DNA from: Dendrolimus kikuchii
Taxonomy: Eukaryota > Arthropoda > Insecta > Lepidoptera > Lasiocampidae
Length of the DNA stretch: 64,000 nt
Reading direction: 5' to 3'
NCBI GenBank assembly: GCA_019925095.2
Contig: CM034405.1
Coordinates: 9,436,401-9,500,400 of the forward strand
Shown here: one piece after another, positions 55,458 to 58,400 of the stretch
How the letters are laid out: each line of letters opens with the position of its first letter
Position numbering within the stretch: position 1 is the first letter of the stretch
Notes under the pieces: generated by a model
The model's database searches: none
Seen by the model: only the letters and a program-made list of their open reading frames with translations
What the model was told of the DNA's origin: nothing
Program-made: the position numbers and the translations under genes

Positions 55458-58400
55458 TTTGAGTTATGAATGTCAAAGAGGCAAGTGAGGTGTGTAAGAA
55501 TAAGCCTAAATGGCACTCTGTTGTTCGTGCCTACCCCGCAAGGGAACTGGCGTGAAGTTATGTATGTATAACGAGGATTCATGTAAGTATATTCATTTTT
55601 ATCCCTAATGCTTAAATGCTTCCATGATTTATATCTAGTGATAATGTAATAACCATTTTATCTACTGAAACGTAAAAGCCACACGAAAAACTTAAGTCAT
55701 CGATAAAACTCGACTAACCTAATCTAAATAAATAAATAAAAATAAATCCTATAGACATTATCTGGACGTCAATTATGATAGCATTATATATGTTTATACG
55801 TAGTTTACATTCAACGCGGCAAACTCTTTAATATCGTGTTTGTAATAAGAATAGCCGTAATTTGAGTTGACGCATTTATATCACGGTGTACTTACGTTTA
55901 TCAATATGCTAATTTATTATTACTACTAGCTTTTGTCGGCGGCTTTGCTCGCGGTAAAAAGAGATATGTATGGTATGAAGTGGGGCATGTTATAATTAGA
56001 AATGTCGACGTTAATTTTTAATTCACAATATTTAATTATAAATACTCGAAACGCCATCTAGAGAAAATGGAATTAACCATGGCAACACATTGAATTTATC
56101 GCTGTCATTGTCGTTGCCGTGACGATGTATTTGTAATTGAATTGCAACAATGTCGTCAATAAAACGCTATCGGAGTGCCATATTTTCGGCTATATTTGTT
56201 GATCTCTCTATTCTATAATACTAGTGAAAATGTCTAAGCAAAATTTCATGATAATCTGTAGAAGGCGTGAAAACGTCACAAATAAACTCACATTCGCATT
56301 TATAACATTGCTTAGGATAATATTTTATAATAGTTACAAACACAAATGTAATTTAACAATATTCATAGTGCGTGCCTTTTAATGATTTATTAATTTGTGT
56401 ATTCCGTAATTCGATTATCTTTGCAGTTAGTTATTTTTTGTGTTTTGTTATAGTTTTATTCAATACTATCTGAAATCCGCAAGGTTTCTACGCGGATCCA
56501 CTTCCGTATATTTTGGATATATATCTCACAGAAACTGTGTAATTTTGCAGGATAAAAATTATCCTAAGTTTATTTTTATTCTTAAAAGTATATGCTATCA
56601 AATTTCATACCGATCGAATTATTTATATTATAGAATGCAAATTAACCTAATTTAATTTTACAATTGCTATCCCGATTAATATATAGCTTCATATTATGTG
56701 TCCTACTGTATAAATGAAGAACGGTAAAGATTTCTTAAATAATATTTTTTTAACGTTATTAAAAAACAAGGTATAAAAGTAACAATTTTCATGTTCTAGA
56801 AATACTTTAACTTCTTGTACTATTTTGCCTGTAAAATTAATATCAAGATATACAAAAAACTATTATTAATACTAATTATTATAAATTCCATTTTACCCTT
56901 TAAGAGTTATTTTTAGTTTATTAAATGCGACGATGTGACCTTAACGTCAAAAGTAGTTCAAACGTTTTATGACAGCGACAACGTTTAATGTTGGGAGTCG
57001 TAACATCATGAAGTGGCTCGTAATTGTAAGGTTATCGCAATTGGTGGTTTAATGAGGCATAGTTACCGAGATAAGGTGTCGAATGACTTATCTTACTGTT
57101 GTTCGCTTGACACTTGATTAGAAAGCGTTTCGAATGTTTAACGTAAGAATATAATTTCATTAAGTACGTTTAATGGTATACTTTATATTTTAAGCAATAA
57201 CACATATATATTTTATCAAAATCCGCAACAAAGCATTTATTTACATGACCAATCCAGAGCTATCTATATAAATGAATGAATCAATCTTTATTTGTAGCAA
57301 TACAGGTAGTTGTACATGAGATGGTAACAAAGACTCACTGTATTTCACCTACATATGGTCATACAAATATATGAGTACACGTGAATTTAAAAAATCATAG
57401 CAAATGGTATAAATAAAGTTTTAATTGATATATTTTATATATACTATTCATTTATAATTAAAAGTTTATTTAGTTTAGGAAAGTGAAATTTATATTTACC
57501 GGTGCTACTTGAAAATAGCAAATATTTCAACATTTCACTAACAGAGCAACGTTTGACGATTTTTGAAAATTTATAACAAAAATGTACTTCTTAAATAATT
57601 GTTAATAATATTGATTACAAAAATATTTCATGAAATTTAACGCTAATGATTATTGCATAGTAGGTACTTATTCAATCAACCGTTACCGCTACGCGTAAAC
57701 GTACTCGTAGACTCGACGTAGGCGTGTAGCAAATCTATACTTGAAAGTTTAAAAAAAGTTAACATAACATTTGGAATGAAGCACAAACAACATTAGTAAG
57801 ATTAAATTTGGAAAATATGAGTAGATTGGTAAGTCGACAAGGTGATGGCGAGGCCCTTTGGGTTGCAAACGACATAGTCACATGTATGAAGAGGCGTATT
57901 TATAACGAACTGCTAGCCCGTTTGAGATGAAAATTGATTGCACTGAAAGGTCATGCGACTCTGATTCTTCGTGCATACAAGAATACATTTTGATTCAAAC
58001 AATAAAGCCTTGTCACTTCAAGCGATCTCTTCCATAAAACATAGTCACAATTTAAGGACAAATAGGGCGTTTTGAGCAAGTTCTTAAATGTAGGAAACGT
58101 CTTGATCTCTTCAGCTCCAACTGTAGGAGGTAGCTCATTCCAGAGTTTTACCGGCTTAAAAAAGTTACTAAAAAATGAGGTATGTCCGCGGTACGTATAC
58201 CAACTATAGTCACCAAGAGCGCACATTGTTAAGAAATAGAGAGGTGATAAAATCCAGATATTCCCCCCTTCGTAAGCTGACTGTTGAAATAAATATGTTA
58301 GTGTACTTACCAGTATTGTTATTGTTGTTGTAGTGATGCGCTGGAGGCGGTATGTAGCTAGGTAGTTCCGGCAAACACACATTGCTCTCGTACATATTCG

